This document shows positions 47,990 to 58,640 of a stretch of DNA of 64,000 nucleotides, piece after piece. The stretch comes from Anthoceros angustus (taxonomy: Eukaryota > Streptophyta > Anthocerotopsida > Anthocerotales > Anthocerotaceae): the NCBI GenBank assembly GCA_010909165.1, contig MU008159.1:1860001-1924000 (forward strand), written 5' to 3'. The notes beneath the pieces are model-generated. The model saw only the letters and a program-made list of their open reading frames with translations, did not search any database and was not told where the DNA came from. Each line of letters opens with the position of its first letter. The stretch's first letter is position 1. A program made the position numbers and the translations under genes.

Positions 47990-49890
47990 ACTTCCCCCTT
48001 TGATGGGTGAAGTTCGGTACCCAACGTCGGGGCCTCTCTTGTCAGATCTTTTACAGAGGTGGGCCATTCACGCACACGTCATGCACCTAAAGGTACAAGG
48101 AAGTGTGAAAGGTCTCTCCCAGCAAGCCAGTGCCCGCCACAAACATAACACAGGCGACAGAAGCACCTACCCGTTGCATTTTCCACCAGCCAGTTCCTCA
48201 TCAAAGTAGCTCAGCAACATCTTCGCTGTTCATGTGCTTGTTGAGATCCCGCACCTGCGTAGGATGCACGGGCCATCAGCAATACAGTGGAGCACCTTTC
48301 AAATAGCTATATTGATCCCAGCCTGAGGCAATCTGTTGCTTTCTGCAGATATGCTTACAAGGGAGGCATTGAAAGACCTTACTCGTATACCTCAGACAGC
48401 ATCTCAAGAGCACGCTTTGTGTGCAGGAAATATCTGCTGCGGCTTGGCAGAAGACAAAGGGAGAGACGTCAGGATACAGAACAGTCCTACTGTGTGCTGC
48501 TTGGGTGCAGGAGGACTGTTCTGTAACCTGACTTCTCCCTTCGCCTAGGCATCATGACGTTGAACCAATAGACGCTCCGCTGCATCCGCTGGCCAGAAAC
48601 CTACGGCAATACGCAGACAACCCATCCCTCGCAGCTCTTCCAGCCTCTAGAAAGTATGCTTCCAATCTCTGCAGCAGGAGCAACCTAGGGCTCATCATAT
48701 CTCAAACTTTCTTTACAATGAAGACATTACCTGTGGCCATCCATAATGAATCACGGTCCTAACCTTACGCTTGGCAGTTCCCAAACACCTCTTCCACCCT
48801 CCCCCGCCGCCTCCCCACCAAAAGCATTCGTTGCCACAATTATCCGCATAAGATTCCAATTCAAATGCACGCAACTATGCTTCAAAGCCTCCATGGATAG
48901 GATGAAACCGGGCACGACAAGCTTGAGGCTGTGTCTGCAATGTATAATGCAATTTAGGTCTATCTTACTGTGCATCTAGAACTCCTGTAACTAAATGGTG
49001 TGCATACCTGCAGGGATCCTGCTTGAAACTTCTTGTCAACTTCTTTCCGTCCTTCTGAAAACATGTCCTTAATTTGAAGAACCCTGTAGGTCCTTCGGAC
49101 TGAATTGGGTCCGGAGGACCGACAGGTTTCTACAAATGAGAGACATTTTTTCAGTCCACATAGCCGGCACCAGTATCAGAAGACCACCATTGCAACAGAC
49201 CTGCTCAAGCCAGAGCTACCTGTATTCAGGTTGAAATCTCCCCCACTTGGAAACACAGTGAGCCTCATCAATGACAAACAGTGCAATTCCACGCTTTCGT
49301 GTTCGAGCTCTTGAAGTTCATTCATCAATCTGCATTCAAGCGAGTGACAAGTTTTGGAATGAATAGCAGTTATCATTCAGGACATCCCTTCTGCTGCTAA
49401 TCCGCAAAAAGTTCAGGTAGTAGCCAATGAAGTGTACTAGTTGCTTACGGTGCAATAGTCTCTGGTCAAAGATACACAATACAATGAGTGCCATCCATGG
49501 CATTCTTTTCAACCTGACCATCTGGCTGAGCAGAGCCAAGATAGCAAGCAGATATGCCATGCCTTGCAAGGTGCATACATTGATCACTCATAAGACTTAT
49601 CAAGGGTGAGATGACAATTACACTACCAGAGATCAAGAGCTCCAAGGTAGGCATGATCACGTTCACAAGATAGACCACCTTTGCAGCGTTAGTGCAAACC
49701 CAAGCCAGTTGCAGCAAGAACAAAGCAATCACACTGAGCAGCCCACGCTTCTAGAGCCTCCCTCTGAAAATCCTTCAAGTCCTTCAAGTCTCTCCTCCCA
49801 AAGTGCATTTGCAGTACTTGCTGTGCACCTGTACACGGATCCCCACAAGTTGCTGAGGCATTTGTATTTATTCCCTGACTATCCACCCTG
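47990..49890 (-). pseudogene. RecQ helicase (RECQSIM-type) pseudogene
   Basis: Minus-strand blocks follow the order of a plant RecQ helicase: FQREALEAWAAQCDCFVLAATG (49835-49700, interrupted), VISPLISLMSDQC (about 49616-49575), GIALFVIDEAHCVSKWG with the DEAH box (about 49290-49235), IVATNAFG, RTVIHYGWPQ (48769-48731) then a GT donor, LEAYFLEAGRAARDG (about 48667-48620), LLSYFDEELAGGKCN (48225-48178), and a DVCVNGPP-like zinc-region end near 48080. The SIM-type assignment is from recall of the Arabidopsis protein. It is broken: the Walker A Gly-Lys-Ser is lost after AATG, TGA replaces expected Cys codons at 49466-49468 and 48230-48232, the C-terminal part shifts frame, and the linker between blocks is degraded. 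A 9-bp duplication (KDLKDLKDF) occurs near the N-terminus. Confidence 0.7.
48459..48541. repeat. Long imperfect hairpin in the RecQ relic
   Basis: Core arms 48470-48488 and 48512-48530 are reverse complements with one mismatch (ACAGAACAGTCCT core). Pairing extends outward with small bulges over AGGGAGA...GTCAGG. The loop is 23 bases. It sits between the relic's motif VI and its C-terminal region and could be a small foldback insertion. Confidence 0.85.
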
Positions 49891-50870
49891 CTATGCTACC
49901 GGGAAATTTTCAGATCCTTTGAAGTCGCTTCTTCTTTCTGAATCTTCCAGGATGCCAGCAGAGCCATCACTTCCATAATGGTCTGCTTGCCTTTACTTTT
50001 TCCAACAAGCATTGGCTATCCGAGAGCCGGATATCTTTGCTTCTTCCGAGGAGTCAGCTCGAGGTTCCACAAGGATTTACTCAGCCAGCGTTTCAGGTAT
50101 TTCCGTAGGAGAAGAGTTGGTACCGATGTCCTTTTCTCTGGTAATGAGTCAGAAGGACAACCAGACGTCGAACTGGGAGCTTCATCATCGTTCTCGAAAT
50201 TTGCAGCTGTTCCGTCAGACTGGCCCGACTGCAAACACAGGGTAGAAGCAAGTCGGAAGGCCAGAAATCATCCCTGCAATGAGTACAACCATCTGCAGGC
50301 ACAGTCTTTCCCAGATCGAAATACCAATCCACCCTGACCACCTCTCAAGAGTCCCGACTGCAAAAACAATGACTCAGGTGGGAATACCAAGCGATCTCGC
50401 AAACTAATTGGTGTCGCGGTTTGTCACCGATTGCCATGATAATGCAGAGCATTCAAGGACCTCGCGCGTGTTCATCGTCCTTTCCCGCTCGAATGGAGTG
50501 TTGACAGAACTGAACTAATCTCGATTCACAAGCTAGGTTCTGAATTTTAATTCAAAACCGTACATCACATATTCTCGGCTGCCCAACGGCGTGCATAGTC
50601 TCATTGAAATCATCTCCCTGAGCACTGAAAGGTGTCGTCCTTCATGGTCTCGCTCCTTGGGAAACCGGCGCCCCAGAACACACGTCCCCGCCCTAAGGGG
50701 TCTTTCCCACCAATCTGTTCTGAGATGTGAGTCTTTGTTGCTGGTGACGTCTTGTAGAATTCTGCAATTCTCGTCACAGGCCGGAGAATCTCAAACCAAT
50801 TGTACAGCCGATTGCTGTCGAGATTGTTCATGAGTATCCGAGCTGTGAGTCGTACTCAACTCGTTACACA
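49891..50870. other. Upstream of the RecQ relic, no gene assigned
   Basis: Minus-strand frames at 50016-50341 may hold eroded N-terminal exons of the helicase (acidic/Ser-rich), but nothing is recognisable. No other feature. Confidence 0.3.
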
Positions 50871-50871
50871 C

Positions 50872-50975
50872 GACTGCTTCCACATACCTACACTCATGGA
50901 AGCAGTCTGTGCAATTGAGCTGCTCTTCACTTGCAATTGCACGTATGTATCTAGATACATACGTGCAATTGCAAG
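50872..50975. repeat. 46-bp perfect palindrome with adjoining 11-bp hairpin
   Basis: 50930-50975 is a perfect palindrome centred on TCTAGA (half-site CTTGCAATTGCACGTATG...). Pairing resumes outside after a CTG bulge (TTCAC/GTGAA). Just upstream, GACTGCTTCCA (50872-50882) pairs with 50897-50907. Together they form a cruciform-prone cluster, possibly a small foldback transposon. Confidence 0.9.
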
Positions 50976-50999
50976 CTGGTGAATTTTGAGATACATACA

Positions 51000-52080
51000 C
51001 ATGCAGTATTTTCGTGAAGGTTGTGGTTATTAAGCTCTAAATCTTAATGAGTATGTAGATTAGGTAGATGGAGATACCATCAGGGCAAGTAGCCCACTAT
51101 GTACATCGCTATGCACGGAGCTGGTATTGCCAATATTTACTTTGCTAATGCAACGGTAACGATGCAAAAGCTCAATGCTTGGTTCTCGCTTTCTGAATAT
51201 GGCAGATCAATTTTAATTTCTCTAAGTATTAAAGAGGTTTATTTAAAATTAAATCTTATTATTTTAAAATAAAATATATTACGAAAGCCTGAGGAGTGAG
51301 TCATAAGGCAGAAGTAAGCAAGCCGGGCCCAGCATAAGAAAGCTAAGTCCCAAAGCATAACTCCACTACTCCATCTAATCAACTCACTCTAGGTTTGTCA
51401 TTAAAGCAAACCCAGAGTAAGAAAGCTAAGCCCCATAGTCCCAAAGCACAACTCCACTACTCCATCTAATCAACTCACTCTAGGTTTGTCATTAAAGCAA
51501 ACCCAGAGTAAGAAAGCTAAGCCCCATAGCACCCATCATCCGCCTCCTCTAGGTTTATCATTAATTAAGTCCAGCTGTTCTCAATAGCCAGTGAATAAGC
51601 TCAACCATAGCACCCTGTGGAGGAAGAGCCAAAGGATGGCCTTCAGCTGCGTTAGGTTGTGTTGTTTTACGACAAACCAAAGCCGGAACTATCTACACAT
51701 CATCGTTGAACTTGAAGGCCGTTGAGTAGGCTGTTGTTGAAGTTATAACGCACGGTTAAGGTTCCTAGAATTACCTGTGCTTTGAGAGTTATTTGGTGGA
51801 AGAATCCCGCATGCACGCAAGAGATAGCTTGTGGGTTATGGCGAAACCTGCCCAGTAAGACGTATAGACCAGGTGACCTGCTGTGTAACACAACGCTTTC
51901 AAAGGTACAACAAGGAAGCCTACCACACGTTGCGAGTGTACTAGTACCATTAAGACTGTGCCTGGACCTAGAGCGCTAGACAGCTACCTACGTGGAGCGA
52001 GGAGCAAGTAGGCAGGTTTGGAGGGAAGGTTTAGATGTGGTCAAAATGAGGGCAGAGTCAAAACATTAATTATGATTTTT
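51000..52080. other. Non-coding, AT-rich
   Basis: No supported gene. Contains the tandem duplication listed at 51335-51508. Confidence 0.4.
51335..51508. repeat. 83/91-bp tandem duplication
   Basis: TAAGAAAGCTAAG begins copies at 51335 and 51418 and a third partial copy at 51509. Each carries CTCCACTACTCCATCTAATC and CACTCTAGGTTTGTCATTAA. Copy 2 has an 8-bp insertion (CCCATAGT-like). Confidence 0.9.
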
Positions 52081-52081
52081 G

Positions 52082-52112
52082 TGCCTGCCTGCCTGCCTGC
52101 CTGCCTGCCTGC
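52082..52112. repeat. (TGCC)n microsatellite
   Basis: About seven consecutive TGCC/GCCT units. Confidence 0.95.
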
Positions 52113-55100
52113 TGCTCAGGCATCTCCGGAAGAGAATTGTTTGTATCAATTGTTGCTCATCAAGGGAAGCAGAGCATCTTCTTCCCCACTGTGACTGCAC
52201 TGCTTGCAACGGGGAACAGAAGGGACCACTGGGAGATTCTCGCCATCACCGAGGCCGGGGCAGCTGTAAGTAGGAAACAAACAGGCTGCCTACCTCATGA
52301 AGCCTTCAGCATTCCACATTTCCGTGGAGCTGAGCTGAACAGCTAGCCAATGTTGACAGGCAGGGACGTGGGTGACAGCCGAGTCGCAGAGTACAGCACA
52401 GCACAGCATGGTTAGGGGTGGGAGTAAATTAAGCAGAGGAAGAGTACGAGCAATTGCATTGCACAAGGTCTGAAGAACACGCTTCTCTATCTATGACAAG
52501 CTGGGACAAGCGGGGATTGGGTTGCTGTAGCCTGGATGTGAGAGTGTGGAGAGAGAAGGAGGTGCAGTGCAAGGTTAAAAAAAGGTTTCTGCGGCTACTA
52601 ATATTCAATGCTCTGCGCCTCCCTGTTGACTGGTCGTGTCGCATTGATGGAAGAAGGCGTAGGAGATGGAGGAGGAAAGAGCAGATGGAAGGCACCTGGC
52701 ATGGTGCACGCATGCAGAAGAAGAGGCCTGGGAGAGGCATAGATGCTTGCGTGAGTCGACTCTCTTCATGCTTCCTGCACCCCATGTTTCCTGCAGCCTA
52801 TTGGGTGGGGAAATTAGATGGTGGGGCGCAGTCAAGATTAATTGCTGCAGCTTTACGGGAAAGCATGGGAGCATGAGAGGCACGAGGGTCAACTTGGATG
52901 CGGGATCGCAGGCAGATCCCCCTGAAGGAAATGCAAAAGAAAGGGCGGGGCAGAGAAAGAGGGAGAGAAAGAAGGGCAATCATTGAACGCACTCCACCCA
53001 AGGTCCTGGCCCTGCCTGCAGCCTGCCTTCTTCTCTCTTCTGCTGCTGCTTTCCCCTCTGGCACCTGTGGTGCAAGATTCCGTGTAGGCCAGGCTCCTTT
53101 CCTCTATTCCATCCAACGGGCCGTCGGTGTTCTGGTGTTGGGAGTTGTTTGTGGCGGGGCAGGGCAAGCAGCGAATCCCATCATTGGACCAAGCAGCCCC
53201 TGACTGCTGTTTTCGGGGTCAATGGCCCGCCAGCTGGAGCTGTCGTCGGGGAGCCATGGCCCATGGGGGACCAGGAAGAGTCATCACCCCATTCAATGGC
53301 TCCTGGGTGAAGGCCTCCCGAGTCCCGACCGTCATCAGGTCTCAGTTCGCTGTATGTATGCATGTGACGAAACATACTGGAATGGGAAGAGTGGGAGGCT
53401 GGAGGGCCCAGCTTGAAAGCCACACAAGAGCCAGCCCCACCGTGAGCTCATCCGACACTCCCCATGGGCCATGATCCATTCACAACGCACAGCCTAGGCA
53501 GGTAAGCCACCATGAGCAACCAATCCCATCACCAGCACAGAATCCCTGGTTTTTGTCCAGCCCAGGAGGCAGTTATTACGACAGTCGAGTGCGGCTGTGC
53601 TGTTGCCGATGTCCGCTCACAGGAAGCCCATCTTCCAAACTGCATATATGCCAATCCAACAAGCATACATACCTTCCACCAGATCGAGGGGAATGATGCA
53701 CTTCAGCCAGTTCGTTACGAGAGCCCAAGGAAAGTACAGCTTCGGTCTGGGCTTGCCGAGATTTGTCTCTTCCACCGCCTTTGTCTTGAGCCCTTTTGTC
53801 CACACCACCCGTTCATTCCCCAGTTTCCACAAATTGCCACCCTGATGGTGCTGCTGCTGCTGCTGCAACAGCAACAGCTGTGGGGGAGAGAGGCTGTGCC
53901 TGCCTGCCATGCATGGCTCGTGGGTCAACAGCTGGAAGATCATCATCCCTAATCCACCATCTGCCATGGCTACAGCAAGCAGCAGGAACAGGCAGAGGCA
54001 GAGGCAGAGGCAGAGGCAGCGGCAGAGGCACACAGGACAGTACCATCGTCAGTCTCCCTGCTTCCAAGCCATAGCTGGCCGCTTCCATCCCAAGTACAGG
54101 CCGTGCCGTGACATGACACCCTCACCCTCTCGGCTGTGAGCTGGTAGGGGAGAATCAACCCCTGTGGCCCTGTCAGGTGACATGGCGTTGGCCACAGGGG
54201 GGAAGTTGTGTGCGCAGCACCCCACTCCACCCCCCGTCGTCCCTCCTCCCTCTGGATCGGGGCAGGCCGCAATGATGTGCTGCTGCGCGGGTCCTGGGCT
54301 TGGCTTGCCTGGCAGAAGCATCCCATGCTCTGCCTGCCTGGCTGTGATGCCAAGTGGCTAGCCCCAGGAGGCAGCGGATTTGCTGGGGACCGATCCCCAC
54401 AGTGGTAGATCAAATCTACATTGGAACGCAACCAGGAGCACATTGCCTACATAGTACATAGGCTACTGTAGCTGCGAACCAAGACCAGTCCACAGTTGTC
54501 ACGAAGTCCCAGGATGATCCAAGCCAAACCAAGCCGAGGGGCAGAGGGCCCGGTTGGCGGTTGCCGGCAGACAGCAAGTCCCGGGACTTCCCTTCCCCGC
54601 AGCCTCCCAGGGACCGAGTCCGCCAACACGCCGGGGACCACCAGATTTCGTCAATCTGTCCATATAGGGTAGACTAGATGGGAAGGATCTGCCATTCTGC
54701 CGGTGCCCACCGCCCACCGGCCAAGGTGCAGGCAAAGTGGGTGGGCAACAACGCCTTTCGTCCAGAAAGGCAGCAAACGTGTCCGGACTCCCGAACACAG
54801 AAAGGGCACGCAAATCCAAAAGCCGACGTCGCTCCTGTCGGCCACCATACCGGAGGTCCCGGGTTCTGGCCTCTGCCAGTGCCTGCTCCCGCAACACGCC
54901 CTTCGAAGGCCCAAGTGGGGCGGCGGTCATCCTCCTTTCCACACTACGTACATGCATTGCTATGTTGCAGCCTGCCCATTATCCATAGCCCCCATTTACA
55001 TCTGCTGCTGCACAAGCATGAGATTCTCCTCAGATTCTTTCGGACTCGGTCACCCACATCAAAATTCTTCCACACCAAGGCAGAGGAAGAGAATCCCTTT

Positions 55101-55230
55101 CAAGGTGCAACACTCCAGGTGTTCATAGTGTAACCTATATTCATGAAATAATTTCTCATATTATGTACAATAAAAATCATAAATATAAAAATATTTATAA
55201 AAAATATTATTTCAGAACTTGATTTATATC
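52113..55230. other. Gene-poor stretch with simple repeats
   Basis: No supported gene. A (CTG)6 run with CAACAGCAACAG lies at about 53848-53880, and a GGCAGA hexanucleotide array at about 53986-54027. Open frames of up to 157 aa on both strands are overlapping and low in complexity. Confidence 0.4.
53986..54027. repeat. (GGCAGA)n hexanucleotide array
   Basis: About six GGCAGA units, one with GGCAGC. Confidence 0.9.
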
Positions 55231-55232
55231 CA

Positions 55233-55892
55233 TTACATTTGGAATTTTGGGTTTATCCTCTTTTCACAGGTTGGAGTTTCATAGTCACACACGCTATCCC
55301 AAGCTAAAATCTCTGCATACTCTTCAATGTAGATTTTCCCGGTATCCTTGTCTTTACATGCTCTAAGCATGGCGTTAACTTCGGGCTCAGTGAAAGTGTC
55401 TCCTTTTGTTATGAGAAGCTTTTTTAAGTATTCGGGCTCAATGTACTCACTTCCTTCAGGTGCAAGTAATTGCAGACAATTCATTATTTGGTCTTTGGTA
55501 TGTCTCGAGTAACCTCCCAGATCCCTCCTTAATGTCTCTCCTATCCTTTGTTCAAAATTGACGTATGTTATATGACCCTTTGTGGTTTGTGCTACCTCAT
55601 ATTCTTTAGCTAAAACCAAAAAATTTTGTAGTTGTTGTTTTGTGGGATTGAAGCCCAAAGCTTGTAATATGTCAATCACATCTCTCTGATCCAACTCTCC
55701 TTCGTTTCTTTTAGCACCTTTTCTTTGGAAAATGGGATATAAACTAGCAAGTTTTTCTATCATTCTTGGGTCAAGTATATAAAATGTTTCTTCAATCATT
55801 TTTTCTTCCTCGTTAGCTACAAGAGGTTGTTGTCCTGAAGTTGAAGGAGGCTTTTCATCTTCTTTTACATTTTTTGATGATGATTCTTCCAT
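55233..55892 (-). CDS. DRC8/EFCAB2-like axonemal EF-hand protein
   Basis: Uninterrupted 219-aa frame without introns. The N-terminal 30 residues are charged and Ser-rich. FYILDPRMIEKLASLYPIFQ opens a two-lobed EF-hand fold like calmodulin. The first lobe has RDVIDILQALGFNPTKQQLQ, matching the V-D-x-R-E-x-x-x-x-x-R-x-L-G-x-x-P-T-E region of DRC8. The second has EPEYLKKLLITKGDTFTEPE and DKDTGKIYIEEYAEIL. Loops lack the full calcium ligand set (the last is one residue short), so calcium binding is doubtful. DRC8 is part of the nexin-dynein regulatory complex of motile axonemes, which in plants is used only by swimming sperm. Codons are AT-rich, like the flanks. Another calmodulin-like role cannot be excluded. 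Confidence 0.65.
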   Translation of the reverse strand: MEESSSKNVKEDEKPPSTSGQQPLVANEEEKMIEETFYILDPRMIEKLASLYPIFQRKGAKRNEGELDQRDVIDILQALGFNPTKQQLQNFLVLAKEYEVAQTTKGHITYVNFEQRIGETLRRDLGGYSRHTKDQIMNCLQLLAPEGSEYIEPEYLKKLLITKGDTFTEPEVNAMLRACKDKDTGKIYIEEYAEILAWDSVCDYETPTCEKRINPKFQM

Positions 55893-56874
55893 ATCTTTTA
55901 GTCTTTTTAAGGAATTGTTGTGTGCTTTATGTATTATTTAGGTTACTTGTATGAAGGCTCATGAGCATCAAGGCTTGGGAAATAGAGTTCGATGCAAGCA
56001 CTTTTTGTGTTTGTTGATCTTTGTATTGTTTGATTGTATCTAACAAGCTCAATGCTACATCAAGAAGTGATGCTTCAAACAAATCTCCCTTTATTCATAA
56101 TATTACTCGAAATGAGCTGAACTGAGTGCGAAACAATGTGAGGCAAGGACAATCCAGGCTTATGTGCGTTGCTCAAATGACATGAAGCAGCTAGTGTTGT
56201 AAGACTCAAAGACTCCTTACTTTTCGCTCACTCTTTGATGTGAACAGTCACTACTTACAGACATGATGCACAAGCCTAAAGATAAGGCTCCAATGAGTAA
56301 TAAGTAGACTTGAGCTAGTTTCAAATAAAAAGGTGTTGACTTTATTTGAATATTTACACTTATGTAATTAGATTTTTTAATTATTGTGTTGAACCTAAAT
56401 TATTATTATATAAATAATTATTAAAATTATTAAAATTATATTTTCAATAAATATCTAAGTTATATAATTTTATATTTAATAATTTTATATTATATATTTT
56501 ATGAATCAAAATTTTTTAAAATTTATTTTGATAAATAAAATTATGATAAAATTAATCAATTACAATTTCAGAAGATTGCTCTATAAAGTATATATGAAAT
56601 CATTGTACCTGAAGGTCATCAAACATGAATGAAAGAAGAGATTGAGTATTTCTTTCATAAACTGAGACATTTGAAAAGTTGATGGCTAAACATGAGGGTT
56701 TTAACTTCAGGGTGCAAAAAGAGTTTTAACATTCTCTCAAAACCCATAGATAAAATACGCGATAATTTAGAAAGAAATAATATATATGATAGGAACAAAT
56801 ACGGGTTGGACCACTTTACAATACGTTGAGAATTATTAGTCTAACCTTTTGAAGTTTTTGCTAAGCACCTATGG

Positions 56875-57040
56875 AATGAGCACGAAGAGATATAACCTTT
56901 GTATTTAAATTTTTTGAACGTTTTTAAGAAAAGCATATAGAGAATGAACATGAAGAGACATAAACTTTGTATTTAAATTTTTTGAAGTTTTTTAAGAAAA
57001 GCACCTAGGGAATGAACATGAAGAGACATAAACTTTGTAT
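56875..57040. repeat. About 67-bp tandem repeat, 2.5 copies
   Basis: GAATGA(G/A)CA(C/T)GAAGAGA(T/C)ATAA followed by CTTTGTATTTAAATTTTTTG recurs at about 56875, 56943 and 57012; the third copy is cut short. Confidence 0.85.
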
Positions 57041-57404
57041 ATATGACCGCATTGGAGTTTTCCTGAAGACATATAGAAAAGATCTAGATTTTTTTGTTAT
57101 TTTAATATAATCATTCCAAATAGTATTTTATGTTTCCTATAAGACTTATTTAGAAGATCGAGGATATAGTTTTTTTTGTTGATAATCATTCAAGTCTATA
57201 ATTTATGTCTCGTAGAAGTCATCCAGAGAAAATATGGGAAGATGTTTTTGTGCTAATAATTATTCAAGACAATGGTTATTGTCTACTAACTAGAATTGGA
57301 AAATAAGATGCACATATGTATGGACCATACAATAGCTACTTTATCTTACTTTGGCATTTTGGGGCTCCCAAGGTATCCTATAGTAGATGGGTTCATCTCA
57401 TCTC

Positions 57405-57475
57405 TAGCTATTCAATAAGTTCATCTCATTTCTACCTATTCAATAAGTTCATCTCATCTCTACTTATTCAATAAA
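57405..57475. repeat. 30-bp tandem repeat, about three copies
   Basis: CTATTCAATAAGTTCATCTC units at about 57408 and 57438, with an ending CTTATTCAATAA. Confidence 0.85.
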
Positions 57476-57939
57476 ACGTCTTATACTAAATAGATTGTCA
57501 ACCACTATACCTAATATGAAGACGTCATTACATCTATTATAGATTAAGTCTGAAAAAAGGTAAATTAGCATGCTTTTGGGGAGAAACCAAGCTCTTTTCT
57601 GAAAACAAAGTTATATTAACCCTCCAACCCTAGGTTAAGACTAATTAAGTTGTAGAGATATCAATGAAGCAATGCTAACTTGATTGGGTGGCCCAACTTT
57701 TTTATCATAGAGATGCATCATATCATGAAAGGTGGAGAAAATTGTGTTAGCTTGTCCCAATTCCAAGCTAGTGAAGTGGCATGTTAAGGTTGAGTTTAAC
57801 CGTAAATTATCCAACCTAATCAAATTGAGATCCTTGTGACACACAATGTCAATTCTCTTAGTTAATAATGAATTGTCTAAATTTTGATGAAACTTTGACT
57901 ATGATCTTATACATATTCTCATATTTTACATTAAAACTA

Positions 57940-58004
57940 GGAGCTCGCATGGCCTAAGGGATAAGACACGACTTCCAATTGCGCGTTCGAGCCCCGTTAG
58001 GGCT
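57940..58004 (+). repeat. tRNA-derived SINE head or decayed tRNA
   Basis: A pol III A-box (TGGCCTAAGGG, 57950-57960) and B-box (GTTCGAGCCCC, 57985-57995) are spaced 24 bp apart, as in tRNAs. The sequence starts GGAGCTCGCA and ends GTTAGGGCT, which do not make a clean acceptor stem, and no convincing anticodon arm forms. This fits a plant tRNA-derived SINE 5' region or a pseudo-tRNA rather than a working tRNA gene. Confidence 0.55.
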
Positions 58005-58085
58005 GTATATATGTTGTCGTATCGGATTGTCTTCGAGCTTAATGTCTTCGAGCTTAATGCTCTAACGTAATATTCTAAGTCACAA

Positions 58086-58640
58086 TGTTCTTCAGGGTCT
58101 TTATTTCATAGGGTCGCAACTCATGTCCTCCTGGTATCCCTTTCATATTGTCACAACTCTTGTTCTTTGGGGTTTCTCTCTCATATTATTGCCCAGCTCA
58201 TGTCCTAGCCTTTGCTTTCACTTTGTCCCAGCTCCTGTTCTTCGGGGTTTCTTTCTCTTTCAAATTATTTTCCCAGCTCATGGCTTAGCCTTTGCGGTTT
58301 CTCTTTTACATTGTTTCAACTGATGTCCTTTAGGGTTTCTCTTTCACATTGTCTTAAACCCCGTCATTTAGAGCCCCTCTATCACATTCTTTCACACTAT
58401 CCCAACTTATGGCAAGTATATTGCTCCAACGTTTTTTCTTTCACATTAAGGATGTATATGTTTGGAGTACCCTTGAGATTTTCACTTTGATTTAACTCAC
58501 AGCGTCATGGAATGTTGATATTGAGATTTTCGGTCTTCTAATCCAAACTAGCTTACGGTATCCTTCAAAGTTTCTCTTCCAGATTGTCCCTACTTACGCG
58601 GCTTCAAGGGTTTGTCCTTCACATTGTCCTGGTGTACATG
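58086..58640 (+). repeat. Degenerate 50-60-bp tandem repeat
   Basis: Units with the pattern TGTCCTTTAGGGTTTCTCTTTCACATTGTC recur about ten times with heavy drift (for example 58147, 58228, 58290, 58325). The short frames inside are not genes. Confidence 0.7.

Larger units (their letters stand above)
55893..57930. other. AT-rich, non-coding, with short tandem repeats
   Basis: No supported gene. Holds a tandem of about 67-bp units at 56875-57040 (GAATGAACATGAAGAGACAT, TTTGTATTTAAATTTTTTGA; three copies) and a run of about 30-bp units at 57405-57475 (TATTCAATAAGTTCATCTCA; three copies). Confidence 0.6.

Noticed and set aside
48230-49468. TGA recoding (selenocysteine or cysteine) in the RecQ gene
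   Set aside because: Walker A loss and frame shifts show general decay; no recoding element is needed to explain the stops.
54499-54957. 152-aa minus-strand frame
   Set aside because: It overlaps an open frame of similar length on the plus strand (54678-55133), has no motif and no splice or start evidence.
57940-58004. Functional tRNA gene
   Set aside because: A and B boxes are present, but the acceptor and anticodon stems do not pair properly.
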